Positions 37,372 to 47,305 of a stretch of DNA of 64,000 bases are shown one piece after another. Each line of letters begins with the position of its first letter. The first letter of the stretch is position 1. Under the pieces are notes generated by a model. The model was not told the DNA's origin. It made no database searches and saw only the letters and a program-made list of their open reading frames with translations. The translations under genes and the position numbers were made by a program. Origin of the DNA: Roseburia hominis (GTDB taxonomy: Bacteria; Bacillota; Clostridia; Lachnospirales; Lachnospiraceae); the NCBI GenBank assembly GCA_021771815.1, contig JAETOE010000001.1, positions 1 to 64,000 of the forward strand, read 5' to 3'.

Positions 37372-37911
37372 ATGAAGAAAAATCTGATATCAGTAATTAT
37401 TTTGGCATTAGTGATGGTGAATCTGGTTTTGACTGCCATACTTGCTTTTTCGATCATTCCGCAGACGAAGAAGTCAAACGAATTGATCGATCAGGTATGC
37501 GCGGCGATTGATATTGAGCTTGAGGGCGGGCAGAACAAAAATTCCGCGGCTGTACCGATTGAGGATATCGAGGTATATAACATTGTAGACAGTTTCACCG
37601 TGAACCTTGCAGACAGCGGCGACGGAAAGAAGCATTATGCACAGTTCTCTGTCGGGCTTTCTGTAAACACAAAGAGTGAAGGTTACAAGACATACGGCGG
37701 CGGAGAAGGTCTTCCGGAGCTTGTTGCAAAGGAGACAATCATACGCAGCGAGATCAATACAATCGTAAGCTCTTATACGGAGGAAGCGTTCAACGCGGAC
37801 GGACAGAAGGCAGTTAAGGAGGAAATCCTTGAGGCAGTGCAGGATATGTTTGGAGGAACAGACTTCATAATCGGCGTCAATTTCTCGAGCGTAGGTACAG
37901 AGGCACACTAA
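37372..37911 (+). CDS. fliL: Flagellar basal body-associated protein FliL
   Basis: N-terminal TM and FliL-like 'VDSFTVNLADSGDGKKHYAQFSVGLSV'; between motB and fliM. Confidence 0.9.
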   Translation: MKKNLISVIILALVMVNLVLTAILAFSIIPQTKKSNELIDQVCAAIDIELEGGQNKNSAAVPIEDIEVYNIVDSFTVNLADSGDGKKHYAQFSVGLSVNTKSEGYKTYGGGEGLPELVAKETIIRSEINTIVSSYTEEAFNADGQKAVKEEILEAVQDMFGGTDFIIGVNFSSVGTEAH

Positions 37912-37939
37912 GAGATCAACGATTAGGTGGTGAGAGAGA

Positions 37940-38920
37940 ATGGGTGAAGTCTTATCTCAAAATGAGATTGACAGTTTACTGAAAGCGCTTAGCAGCGGTG
38001 AATTGGACGCGGATGAAATAAAAGATAAAGACGAAAAGCAGGTCAAGAATTATGATTTTGCCCGTCCTGCGAAGTTTTCCAAAGAGCATTTGCGTACGCT
38101 TGAGATTATTTTTGAACACTATGGCAGATTGCTTTCTACGAATCTGCCTGTGTACTTAAGGAAGAATGTCCAGGTAGAGGTGATGAGCTCGGAGGCGGTG
38201 ACGTATTCTGAGTTCTCCAATGCATTGTCGAATCCGGTTTTGCTCGGAATTGTAAATTTTACTCCGCTCAATGGTAATATCATCGTCGAGATAGCGGAGA
38301 ATGTCGGATATACGATTGTGGATCGTATGCTTGGCGGAGCGGGGGCGCCTTTGGATAAGACCAGAGAGTTTTCCGAGATCGAGCTTCTACTGATCGAGCG
38401 GATTTACAATGTATGCGTCAATCTTCTGGTGGAGCCATGGGAGAATGTGTGTGAGTTGACACCGCGGTTAGAGCGTATTGAGACAAACTCACAGTTTGCA
38501 CAGATTATATCGCCCACGGAGATGATCGCGCTGATTACGCTGAATATTAAGATCGGTGAGGTGGAAGGGCTTATTAACATCTGTTTGCCGTATCTTACAT
38601 TGGAAAAGGTCATGGATAAGCTGAATACGAAGTATTGGTATTCAAGCCTGCAGGAGAAGGACGAGCAGCAATATGCGGATACGATCGAGGCGATGATTTC
38701 AAGGGCGCCTATGCCGATTAAGGCAGTGCTTGGAAACAGCACGATATCGGTCAATGATTTTCTGGGACTCCAGAGAGGAGATATCATACGTCTGGATACC
38801 AAAGTGGATGAAGAATTATCCGTGTTTGTTGGAAATATTAAAAAGTTTACTGCTCTGCCGGGTGCATCCGGTGATAATTATGCAGTAAGAATCACGTCAG
38901 TAGTCAGGGAGGAGCAGTAG
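37940..38920 (+). CDS. fliM: Flagellar motor switch protein FliM
   Basis: 'LSQNEIDSLLKALSSGELD', 'YDFARPAKFSKEHLRTLEIIFEHYGRLLSTNLPVYLRKNVQVEV'. Confidence 0.97.
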   Translation: MGEVLSQNEIDSLLKALSSGELDADEIKDKDEKQVKNYDFARPAKFSKEHLRTLEIIFEHYGRLLSTNLPVYLRKNVQVEVMSSEAVTYSEFSNALSNPVLLGIVNFTPLNGNIIVEIAENVGYTIVDRMLGGAGAPLDKTREFSEIELLLIERIYNVCVNLLVEPWENVCELTPRLERIETNSQFAQIISPTEMIALITLNIKIGEVEGLINICLPYLTLEKVMDKLNTKYWYSSLQEKDEQQYADTIEAMISRAPMPIKAVLGNSTISVNDFLGLQRGDIIRLDTKVDEELSVFVGNIKKFTALPGASGDNYAVRITSVVREEQ

Positions 38921-38921
38921 G

Positions 38922-40094
38922 ATGGATGGAGTAATGTCTCAAGAAGAGATCAGCGCATTGCTAAATAGTTCCGCAGAGGGAAGCGCGGTATCGAATGAGG
39001 AACTGTTATCCGACAATGAGAAAGATGCGATCGGTGAGATTGCCAATATCAGTATGGGAACGGCTGCGACGACACTGTTCTCACTGGTAAACCGCAAGGT
39101 AGAAATATCAACTCCGGTCGTTTCTTTTGCGAATTGGAGTGATATATGTGAAGCTTATGAGAAGCCGTGTGTATTTATCCGGATCGGATATACCGTCGGT
39201 CTGGACGGAAGCAATATTCTGGTATTGAAAGAGCATGACGTTAAGGTAATCACTGACCTTATGATGGGTGGTGACGGTACGAATACCGACGGAGAGCTTG
39301 GAGAACTGCATTTGAGTGCGATCAGCGAAGCGATGAACCAGATGATGGGTTCGGCAGCGACGTCCATGTCCTCCATGCTGAACAAAGTGATTGATATCAG
39401 CCCGCCACAGGCGGATTTGATAGATTTACAGGAAACGATCGACGAGAGTGTGATTGACGAATTCCTTGCGGGAGAGTTCGTAAAGATTCGTTTCCGACTG
39501 GAAATCGGTGATTTGATTGACAGTGATATTATGCAGTTGTATCCGGTTCCGTTTGCAAAGGAAATGTGTGAGAGTGTTACAAAGAACATGGAGGAAGATA
39601 CGAACGCCACTGCAGGTAACAAGGAGAGCGACCCAAAGCCACAGCCCGCACCGCAGGCAGCTCCTCAGCAGACAGCGCCTCAGCAGGCGGCCCCACAGAT
39701 GGGACAGCCAATGATGGGAGCGCCGATGATGGGACAGCCAATGATGGGTCAGCCAATGATGGGAGCGCAGGATATGTCACAGATGTATGCACAACAGCCA
39801 GTAAACGTACAACCAGCACAATTTCAGGCATTTTCAGGAAATGTACCGATGGGCTATGGACCGGAAAATATTGATTTGATCATGGATGTACCGCTTGAGG
39901 TCACCGTGGAACTGGGAAGAACTTCAAAATCTATTAAAGAGATTCTTGATTTTACCCCCGGAACTATTATAGAATTAAATCGTATTGCCGGAGAACCGAT
40001 TGATGTTCTGGTAAATGGTAAATACGTTGCCAAAGGCGAAGTCGTTATTATCGAAGAGAGCTACGGCATCCGTATTACTGAAATTATTAAATAA
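38922..40094 (+). CDS. fliY: Flagellar motor switch phosphatase FliY (CheC-like domain plus FliN domain)
   Basis: 'EIANISMGTAATTL', 'ISEAMNQMMGSAATSMS', FliN 'MDVPLEVTVELGRTSKSIKEILDFTPGTIIELNRIAGEPIDVLVNGKYVAKGEVVIIEE'. Confidence 0.95.
   Translation: MDGVMSQEEISALLNSSAEGSAVSNEELLSDNEKDAIGEIANISMGTAATTLFSLVNRKVEISTPVVSFANWSDICEAYEKPCVFIRIGYTVGLDGSNILVLKEHDVKVITDLMMGGDGTNTDGELGELHLSAISEAMNQMMGSAATSMSSMLNKVIDISPPQADLIDLQETIDESVIDEFLAGEFVKIRFRLEIGDLIDSDIMQLYPVPFAKEMCESVTKNMEEDTNATAGNKESDPKPQPAPQAAPQQTAPQQAAPQMGQPMMGAPMMGQPMMGQPMMGAQDMSQMYAQQPVNVQPAQFQAFSGNVPMGYGPENIDLIMDVPLEVTVELGRTSKSIKEILDFTPGTIIELNRIAGEPIDVLVNGKYVAKGEVVIIEESYGIRITEIIK
39701..39770 (+). repeat. 15-bp tandem repeat in the FliY linker (QPMMG/APMMG units)
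   Basis: GGGACAGCCAATGAT / GGGAGCGCCGATGAT / GGGACAGCCAATGAT / GGGTCAGCCAATGAT / partial. Confidence 0.9.
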
Positions 40095-40143
40095 CCATTA
40101 AAACAAAATCAAAACAAAATGTTTATGAACAGGAGAGAATGTT

Positions 40144-40503
40144 ATGGCAAAAATTATGATTTGCGATGATGCAGCTTTTATGAGAATGATGATCAAGGAT
40201 ATCTTAACCAAGAACGGTTATGAGATTGCTGCAGAGGCTGAGAATGGTGCGGTTGCGGTTGAGAAATACCCTGAGGCGAAGCCGGATCTGGTGCTGATGG
40301 ATATCACCATGCCGGATATGGACGGTATTCAGGCATTAAAGAAGATCAAAGAAATTGATCCGGGTGCGAACATTATCATGTGTTCCGCAATGGGACAGCA
40401 GGCAATGGTTATCGAGGCAATCCAGTCCGGCGCAAAGGATTTCATTGTAAAGCCTTTCCAGGCAGAGCGTGTACTTGAAGCTGTTAAAAAAGTAGTGGGC
40501 TAA
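40144..40503 (+). CDS. cheY: Chemotaxis response regulator CheY
   Basis: 120-aa receiver 'MICDDAAFMRMMIKDIL', 'LVLMDITMPDMDGIQALKKI', 'DFIVKPF'. Confidence 0.95.
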   Translation: MAKIMICDDAAFMRMMIKDILTKNGYEIAAEAENGAVAVEKYPEAKPDLVLMDITMPDMDGIQALKKIKEIDPGANIIMCSAMGQQAMVIEAIQSGAKDFIVKPFQAERVLEAVKKVVG

Positions 40504-40504
40504 T

Positions 40505-40903
40505 ATGATTTTGCTCAGTTCATCCCTGAACAGCTTTATACAGCTTTTGGGCGTGCTTATTATATTCGTCTTCGTTCTGGTAATCACCTATTTTGTCACA
40601 AAGTGGATCGGTGGATTTCAGAAGTCACAGATGACCGGGCGCAGTTTTCAGGTAATCGATACGATTCGTATTGTCGGGAATAAGTATGTTCAGGTGCTGA
40701 AAATGGGAGATGTCTATCTTGTGATCGCAGTCGGCAAGGATACGGTTACGATGCTCGCAAAGCTGACAGAAGAAGAAATCGGTCTGCCGGAGGAAGAGAT
40801 TCTGAACGGAATAAAGACGAACGCAGACAGCGGGACAACACAGATGTCTTTTCAGGAGACATTGGAGAAGTTTAAGGAACACTTTTCAGGGAAACAGGAT
40901 TAG
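40505..40903 (+). CDS. fliO: Flagellar biosynthetic protein FliO/FliZ
   Basis: Position between cheY and fliP; N-terminal TM. Confidence 0.85.
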   Translation: MILLSSSLNSFIQLLGVLIIFVFVLVITYFVTKWIGGFQKSQMTGRSFQVIDTIRIVGNKYVQVLKMGDVYLVIAVGKDTVTMLAKLTEEEIGLPEEEILNGIKTNADSGTTQMSFQETLEKFKEHFSGKQD

Positions 40904-40906
40904 ATT

Positions 40907-41779
40907 ATGACAAAACTTAAGAAATCATATTGTGTTGTATCACTGATCTTTGCGGTAATAGTTCTTATTGCCGCTATGGCTTTGTCTATAGGAGATACAA
41001 CGGTCTATGCGGCGTCGACGGACAACGGGGCGCTTATGGATTTAAGCGACCCGAATGAATCCGACGGAGAACCGCTTGACGCGACCAGTGACAGCACGAA
41101 CGGCTTATCAATTACATATAATAATGAGACTGGCTCTGTGTCTACGCCGGTGAAAGCGCTTTTAGCGCTTACGATTCTTTCGCTGGCACCGTCGATTCTG
41201 ATTATGATGACTTCTTATACGAGAATCATCATTGTACTGCATTTTTTGCGCACTGCAATCGGAACGCAGACGGCTCCGCCAAATCAGGTGTTGATTGGGC
41301 TGGCGCTGTTTTTGACATTCTTTATCATGTGGCCGACCTTTCAGCAGATCAACGAGGAGGCGATTGTGCCGCTTGACAATGGCGATATTACCATCGAAGA
41401 AGCATTTCAGGCAGCGGAGGTACCGATTCGTGAGTTCATGAAAGGGCAGGTGTTAGAGAAGGATCTTCGGCTTTTTATGGATATGGATCAGCAGGAATAC
41501 GAGGATAATCTCTCCGCGGAGGAGGCATTCGACGCGGCGCCGATGACAACAATTATCCCTGCATTTATTATCACTGAGTTGCGTTATTCGTTTATAATGG
41601 GCTTTTTGATTTATATCCCGTTTATTGTAATTGATATGGTAGTAGCATCGGTGTTGATGTCAATGGGTATGATGATGCTGCCGCCGACGACAATTTCACT
41701 TCCGTTTAAGATATTGCTTTTTATTCTGGCGGATGGATGGAATCTTGTCATAGGAAGTCTTGTGAGTACATTCTATTGA
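40907..41779 (+). CDS. fliP: Flagellar type III secretion protein FliP
   Basis: 'MMTSYTRIIIVLHFLRTAIGTQTAPPNQVLIGLALFLTFFIM', 'MVVASVLMSMGMMMLPPTTISLPFKILLFILADGWNLV'. Confidence 0.97.
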   Translation: MTKLKKSYCVVSLIFAVIVLIAAMALSIGDTTVYAASTDNGALMDLSDPNESDGEPLDATSDSTNGLSITYNNETGSVSTPVKALLALTILSLAPSILIMMTSYTRIIIVLHFLRTAIGTQTAPPNQVLIGLALFLTFFIMWPTFQQINEEAIVPLDNGDITIEEAFQAAEVPIREFMKGQVLEKDLRLFMDMDQQEYEDNLSAEEAFDAAPMTTIIPAFIITELRYSFIMGFLIYIPFIVIDMVVASVLMSMGMMMLPPTTISLPFKILLFILADGWNLVIGSLVSTFY

Positions 41780-41810
41780 CGAAGTCACAGAGGAATAGGA
41801 GTGAGAGAAA

Positions 41811-42080
41811 ATGACAGAGGGACTGGTTTTAGATATTGCAAGAGATGCGCTCTATACGATTATCTTGTGTGCGGCACCGATGCTGATCATATCGTTGGTG
41901 GTCGGACTGATTATCAGTATCTTCCAGACGGTGACTTCGATTCAGGAGCAGACGCTTACCTTTGTGCCAAAAATACTTGCAGTGTTTGTTGGGATGATGA
42001 TATTTGGCTCATGGATATTGACGAATCTGACGGAATTCATCAACAGACTCTGGTCGGATTTCTCAATATATCTGCGTTAG
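41811..42080 (+). CDS. fliQ: Flagellar type III secretion protein FliQ
   Basis: 89-aa, two TM, 'GLIISIFQTVTSIQEQTLTFVPKI'. Confidence 0.96.
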   Translation: MTEGLVLDIARDALYTIILCAAPMLIISLVVGLIISIFQTVTSIQEQTLTFVPKILAVFVGMMIFGSWILTNLTEFINRLWSDFSIYLR

Positions 42081-42088
42081 GATGAGGA

Positions 42089-42868
42089 ATGATAAACTAT
42101 ACTTTTTCGCTTGTTGATTTTGAAATACTCATATTAATACTGGTTCGCATATCCTGCTTTGTGTTTATTGCACCGTTTTACGGAACGAGTAACATTCCGG
42201 CACAGGCGAAGATTGGCTTGTCACTTGTGGTTTCGATTTTAATCTTTGGGTCTGTCGATCAATCGGCAGTTACTTACACAGGTGTATTTGGATATGCAGT
42301 CATTGTTTTAAGAGAAGGAATTACAGGGTTGCTCATGGGACTTGCTGCAAACGTTTGTAATTCCATTATTTTATTTGCGGGTAATATTATTGATATGGAT
42401 ATCGGACTTTCTATGGCACAGGAGTTTGATCCGATGACGAGATCTCAGGTGACGATTACCGGTAATCTGTATCAGTATTTTGTTCTTTTACTGTTGTTAG
42501 CCACAAATATGCACCATTATCTGCTGCGGGCACTGGTAGATTCTTATGAAGTGATTCCCGTGAACGCGCAGGTGTTTGACTGGGACAGTCTTGCCGGATC
42601 GATGGTGCGGTACATGACCGATATGTTTGTGATTGCGTTTCGCATCGTGCTCCCGGTTTTTGCCTGTATCATGATTTTAAACTGTATTCTCGGTATTATG
42701 GCAAAGGTGGCGCCGCAGATGAATATGTTTGCTGTCGGCATGCAGATGAAGGTGATGGTTGGACTTACAGTGTTGTTCATCACTGTGACGCTGCTGCCGG
42801 GAATTGCCGATTTTATCTTTACGGAAATGAAACGTATGATTGTATCAATGATAGAAGGAATGTATTAG
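42089..42868 (+). CDS. fliR: Flagellar type III secretion protein FliR
   Basis: Polytopic, 'ISCFVFIAPFYGTSNIPAQAKIGLSLVVSILIF', after fliQ. Confidence 0.95.
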   Translation: MINYTFSLVDFEILILILVRISCFVFIAPFYGTSNIPAQAKIGLSLVVSILIFGSVDQSAVTYTGVFGYAVIVLREGITGLLMGLAANVCNSIILFAGNIIDMDIGLSMAQEFDPMTRSQVTITGNLYQYFVLLLLLATNMHHYLLRALVDSYEVIPVNAQVFDWDSLAGSMVRYMTDMFVIAFRIVLPVFACIMILNCILGIMAKVAPQMNMFAVGMQMKVMVGLTVLFITVTLLPGIADFIFTEMKRMIVSMIEGMY

Positions 42869-42869
42869 C

Positions 42870-43994
42870 TTGGAAGAGGAAAGTAAAGTAATTCTTTCGT
42901 ATAACCTTCAATGGTTTGCGAAGGACGGACCAGGCGGCGAGAAGACAGAACCGGCGACCGCCAAGAAGTTAAGAGAGGCAAGAGAAGACGGCAAGGTCTC
43001 AAAGAGCAAGGAACTTACGTCGGCATTTGATCTGATTGTTCTGTTCCTTGTGTTAAAGATTTTTATTTCCACGGTGGGAACCGGATTTCTTGAGGTATTC
43101 TACTATGTGTATCGGTTGATTCCGGATTTCATTGACATGAATGCGGCGGATATTTCGTCGCAAGGGGTTTTGTCCTTCTTTGTTCCAATCAATGTAGAAC
43201 TTCTAAAGATGGTAGCGCCGTTTTTTATTTTCGGAGTTACGGTGACTGTCTTAGTCAACATCCTGCAGGTAGGGTGGAAGGTCACGACAAAGCCGATGAA
43301 GCCAAAGCTGGACCGCTTTAATCCGCTTAACGGGTTTAAGCGGATTATTTCCAAAGATTCCGTATTTGAATTGTTTAAATCGATTCTTAAGATCGGACTG
43401 ATTATCTATGTCGCTTATACATCGATCAAGGATCAGGCGGATGATATATTTCTTTTGTATGATATTCCGCTCAATCAGGCACTTACACTGTGCGGGGACG
43501 TCATTATCAATACAGGATTGAAAATCAGCCTTGTCTATCTTGTTGTCGGAATTGCCGATTTTATCTATCAGAAGTACCGTTTTAATGAAGAGATGAAGAT
43601 GACCAAGCAGGAGGTCAAGGATGAATATAAAAATACTGAGGGAGATCCTGAAATCAAGGGAAAACAGCGCCAGAGGATGCGTGAAGCGTCGAGACGCCGT
43701 ATGATGCAGGATGTACCGAAGGCAGATGTTGTCATTACGAACCCGACGCATCTGGCAGTGGCGATCAAGTATGAGCCGGAGGTTCACCGTGCGCCCGTTG
43801 TACTGGCAAAAGGAGAGGATTATCTGGCACAGAAGATTCGTGAGGCTGCCAGGGAGAACAATATTGAAATTGTTGAGAATAAACCATTAGCCAGAATGCT
43901 CTATGCCAATGTCGATATTGGCAGCGAGATACCGCCGGAATTGTATCAGGCGGTAGCGGAGATTCTCGCAATGGTATATAATACTAGACAGTAG
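42870..43994 (+). CDS. flhB: Flagellar type III secretion protein FlhB
   Basis: 'DGPGGEKTEPATAKKLREAREDGKVSKSKELT', autocleavage 'VVITNPTHLAVAIKYEP'. Confidence 0.98.
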   Translation: MEEESKVILSYNLQWFAKDGPGGEKTEPATAKKLREAREDGKVSKSKELTSAFDLIVLFLVLKIFISTVGTGFLEVFYYVYRLIPDFIDMNAADISSQGVLSFFVPINVELLKMVAPFFIFGVTVTVLVNILQVGWKVTTKPMKPKLDRFNPLNGFKRIISKDSVFELFKSILKIGLIIYVAYTSIKDQADDIFLLYDIPLNQALTLCGDVIINTGLKISLVYLVVGIADFIYQKYRFNEEMKMTKQEVKDEYKNTEGDPEIKGKQRQRMREASRRRMMQDVPKADVVITNPTHLAVAIKYEPEVHRAPVVLAKGEDYLAQKIREAARENNIEIVENKPLARMLYANVDIGSEIPPELYQAVAEILAMVYNTRQ

Positions 43995-44014
43995 GAAACG
44001 AAGGAGGAAGGGAT

Positions 44015-46048
44015 ATGAAGAAGGCTGACATAGGTGTTGCACTGTATCTGCTTGCAGCGGTCATCTTTTTTATCGTGCCGATTAACTCTACGTTATTGGA
44101 TGTAATGCTGGCGCTGAATATTTCAATCGCACTGATTGTGCTGTTCAATACATTGTTCGTGAGGGAAGTTCTGGATATGTCGTTTTTTCCGACGCTTCTT
44201 TTGTTCACGACGATTTTCCGAATTTCACTGAACGTGTCGTCTACGCGTCTGATTTTAACGACCGGATCGCCGGGTAATGTCGTTGAGACATTCGGTAATT
44301 TCGTGGGCGGCGGCGATATGATCGTCGGGGCGGTCGTGTTCGTTATTCTTATCATTATTCAGTTCGTTGTCATCAACAAAGGTTCTGAGCGTGTTGCAGA
44401 GGTATCGGCAAGGTTCACGCTCGACGCTATGCCGGGTAAGCAGATGGCAATCGATGCGGACTTGAATACCGGAGCAATTACGGAGGCACAGGCAAGGGAG
44501 CGCAGAAACAAGATTCAGGAAGAAGCGGGTTTCTTCGGTTCCATGGATGGTGCGACGAAGTATGTAAAAGGAGATGCAGCGGCGGGGCTTATCATCACGT
44601 TCGTCAATCTGATCGGCGGTACGGTGATGGGAGTGATGCGCGGCGGCTTGGAATTTTCGGAGGCGATTCAGCGTTACGGACTGCTTACGATGGGTGACGG
44701 ACTCTGCTCTCAGATTCCGTCTCTTCTGATATCGCTTGCGACAGGTATCCTTGTCACCAAGGCGTCCAAGGATGCGGATTTCTCGAATATCCTTGTGAGT
44801 CAGCTCTTCGGCATTCCGAAAGTGCTTTATCTGGTGGGGACGACCCTGGTTTTCCTGGGGGCTGTAACGCCTCTTAACGTAGTTCTATTTGGGGCGCTTG
44901 GAATCGCTTTTATCGTTGCAGGCAGGATGGTGGACAAGAGTATTGGCATTGAGAGCATCGAGGAGGAAGTTTCACAGGCAGAGACTGAGGCGGAGGAGAT
45001 ACGAAAGCCGGAGAACGTCGTATCTCTGCTTCAGGTCGACCCGATCGAGCTCGAGTTCGGTTATGGTATCATCCCGCTTGCGGACGTCAATCAGGGCGGT
45101 GATCTTCTCGACCGTGTCGTTATGATACGAAGGCAGATAGCGCTTGAGCTTGGTACGGTCGTGCCGATTATCCGTCTGCGTGATAACATTCAGTTGAATC
45201 CGAATCAGTATATTATCAAGATCAAGGGCATTCAGGTGACGGAGGGAGAAATCCTTTTCGATCACTATATGGCAATGAATCCGGGCTATGTTGAGGAGGA
45301 AATCACAGGTATTCCGACCTTTGAGCCGTCTTTCCACCTTCCGGCGATCTGGATTACCGAGAGCCAGAGGGAGCGGGCGGAAAGTCTTGGCTATACCGTT
45401 GTCGATCCGCCTTCCATTATTGCGACGCATTTGACGGAGGTCATCCGCTTACATATTGCGGAGCTTCTCACCAGACAGGATGTGCAGAATCTTGTCAACA
45501 ACCTAAAGGAGAGCAATCCTGTGCTTGTGGATGAGCTTGTTCCGAAGCTGCTTGGACTGGGTGAGATACAGAAGGTGCTGCAGAATCTTCTGGCGGAGGG
45601 CATTTCCATCCGCGATCTGCTCACTGTATTTGAGACGCTTGCAGATCACGCGCAGGCGACGAGAGATACGGATGTACTTACGGAATACGTGAGACAGAGC
45701 TTGAAACGTGCAATTTCCAACAAGTATTTTCCGGCGAATGAGACGACTAGCGTCATTACGCTTGATCCGAAGGTGGAGCAGGAAATTATGTCTTCCGTGA
45801 AGCAGACGGAGCAGGGAGCATACTTAACGCTCGATCCGGATAAGACGAAAGCAATCATGGGTTCTGTGGAGGAAGAAGTCTCAAAGCTTGAGAATATGGG
45901 GAAATCAGCAATCGTTATAACCTCACCGATTGTACGAATGTACTTTAAGAAGCTGACGGAAGAATATTTTAAGGACTTGATCGTTGTGTCCTACAATGAA
46001 GTGGAGTCCAATGTAGAATTACAATCAGTAGGGATGGTGACAGCATAA
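44015..46048 (+). CDS. flhA: Flagellar export protein FlhA
   Basis: 'FTLDAMPGKQMAIDADLNTGAITEAQARERRNKIQEEAGFFGSMDGATKYVKGDAAAGLIIT'. Confidence 0.98.
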   Translation: MKKADIGVALYLLAAVIFFIVPINSTLLDVMLALNISIALIVLFNTLFVREVLDMSFFPTLLLFTTIFRISLNVSSTRLILTTGSPGNVVETFGNFVGGGDMIVGAVVFVILIIIQFVVINKGSERVAEVSARFTLDAMPGKQMAIDADLNTGAITEAQARERRNKIQEEAGFFGSMDGATKYVKGDAAAGLIITFVNLIGGTVMGVMRGGLEFSEAIQRYGLLTMGDGLCSQIPSLLISLATGILVTKASKDADFSNILVSQLFGIPKVLYLVGTTLVFLGAVTPLNVVLFGALGIAFIVAGRMVDKSIGIESIEEEVSQAETEAEEIRKPENVVSLLQVDPIELEFGYGIIPLADVNQGGDLLDRVVMIRRQIALELGTVVPIIRLRDNIQLNPNQYIIKIKGIQVTEGEILFDHYMAMNPGYVEEEITGIPTFEPSFHLPAIWITESQRERAESLGYTVVDPPSIIATHLTEVIRLHIAELLTRQDVQNLVNNLKESNPVLVDELVPKLLGLGEIQKVLQNLLAEGISIRDLLTVFETLADHAQATRDTDVLTEYVRQSLKRAISNKYFPANETTSVITLDPKVEQEIMSSVKQTEQGAYLTLDPDKTKAIMGSVEEEVSKLENMGKSAIVITSPIVRMYFKKLTEEYFKDLIVVSYNEVESNVELQSVGMVTA

Positions 46049-47302
46049 ATGACCATTAATAAGTATCAGGGCAAGACAAAAGAAGAAGCGGTAGAAAAGG
46101 CAAAACAGGAACTGGGGGCAGGCGTAGTTGTCCTGAATGTGAAGGAAATCAAGCCGAAGGGCATGTTCAAGGTGTTCAAGGATACCATTTATGAAGTGAC
46201 GGCGGCGGTGGAGGAGAAGGAACGATTTGTAAATCCGCTGCTGCAGCCGGAGAAGGTGAAGTCTGTACACGATTCGATCAACATGGCGGCGGATGAGGAG
46301 ATTCCGATTCCGAGTCCAAAGAAGGAGAGACAGGAGGAGAGAGATGCGGCGGGACAGGAGGTTAGGCCGATGAGAGCGACAAGAAAAGAATCTGCGAGCA
46401 TGGGGCTGGAACAGCGCCTGGAGAACCTCTCTAACATTCTTGAAAAGCAGCTCTCGGTGGAGGAGAGCCGGGGCGAGGAGAAGCATGAGCCGCAGACGGT
46501 AAGCAAAGAAGGACTTCCGTTTATTAAGATGCTTTACCGCACGCTGCTTGAGAATGATGTCAATGAGAAGTATGTCAATCAGATTATTGATGAGGCAGAG
46601 AAGGTACTTCACAACGGAAGCAGCGTGGATCAGATCCTTTCCAATGTATACCAGAAGCTGATCTTAAAGTTCGATCAGCCGGATACCATCAATCTTTCAG
46701 GAAAGAAGCCGAGGGTCATCTTTTTTATCGGACCGACCGGAGTGGGAAAGACGACGACACTTGCTAAGATTGCGTCGCGCTACAAGGTGGACAGGGAGCG
46801 GCGCGTGGCGTTTCTGACAGCCGATACCTATCGGATCGCGGCGACAGAGCAGCTTCGGGTGTATGCAAATATTCTGGATGCGCCGATGAGCATTATCTAT
46901 TCGGCGGAGGAGATGAATGACGCGATCGAGCATCTTGGTGAGTATGATCTTATATTTGTGGACACAGCTGGTTTTTCGCATCGCAATGATGAGCAGTGCG
47001 CGGATATGAAGCGTCTGATTGAGGGGCTTTCTGAGGAGTATGAGAAGGAAGTTTATCTGGTTTTAAGTGCGACGACGAAGTATAAGGATCTCTTGGAGAT
47101 TGCAGATATTTATAAGGAAATTGCGGATTATAAATTGATTTTTACAAAGCTGGATGAGACAATTACCTATGGAAACATTTTGAATATTAAGCTTTATTCG
47201 GGAGCAAAGCTGTCCTATATGGCGACGGGGCAGAACGTGCCGGATGACATTGAAGTATTTAATACACAAAAGATTGTCAAGCAGCTATTGGGAGGCAGAT
47301 AA
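46049..47302 (+). CDS. flhF: Flagellar GTPase FlhF (SRP family)
   Basis: 'IFFIGPTGVGKTTTLAKIASRYKV', 'VDTAGFSHRN', 'FTKLDET'. Confidence 0.95.
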   Translation: MTINKYQGKTKEEAVEKAKQELGAGVVVLNVKEIKPKGMFKVFKDTIYEVTAAVEEKERFVNPLLQPEKVKSVHDSINMAADEEIPIPSPKKERQEERDAAGQEVRPMRATRKESASMGLEQRLENLSNILEKQLSVEESRGEEKHEPQTVSKEGLPFIKMLYRTLLENDVNEKYVNQIIDEAEKVLHNGSSVDQILSNVYQKLILKFDQPDTINLSGKKPRVIFFIGPTGVGKTTTLAKIASRYKVDRERRVAFLTADTYRIAATEQLRVYANILDAPMSIIYSAEEMNDAIEHLGEYDLIFVDTAGFSHRNDEQCADMKRLIEGLSEEYEKEVYLVLSATTKYKDLLEIADIYKEIADYKLIFTKLDETITYGNILNIKLYSGAKLSYMATGQNVPDDIEVFNTQKIVKQLLGGR

Positions 47303-47305
47303 TTC

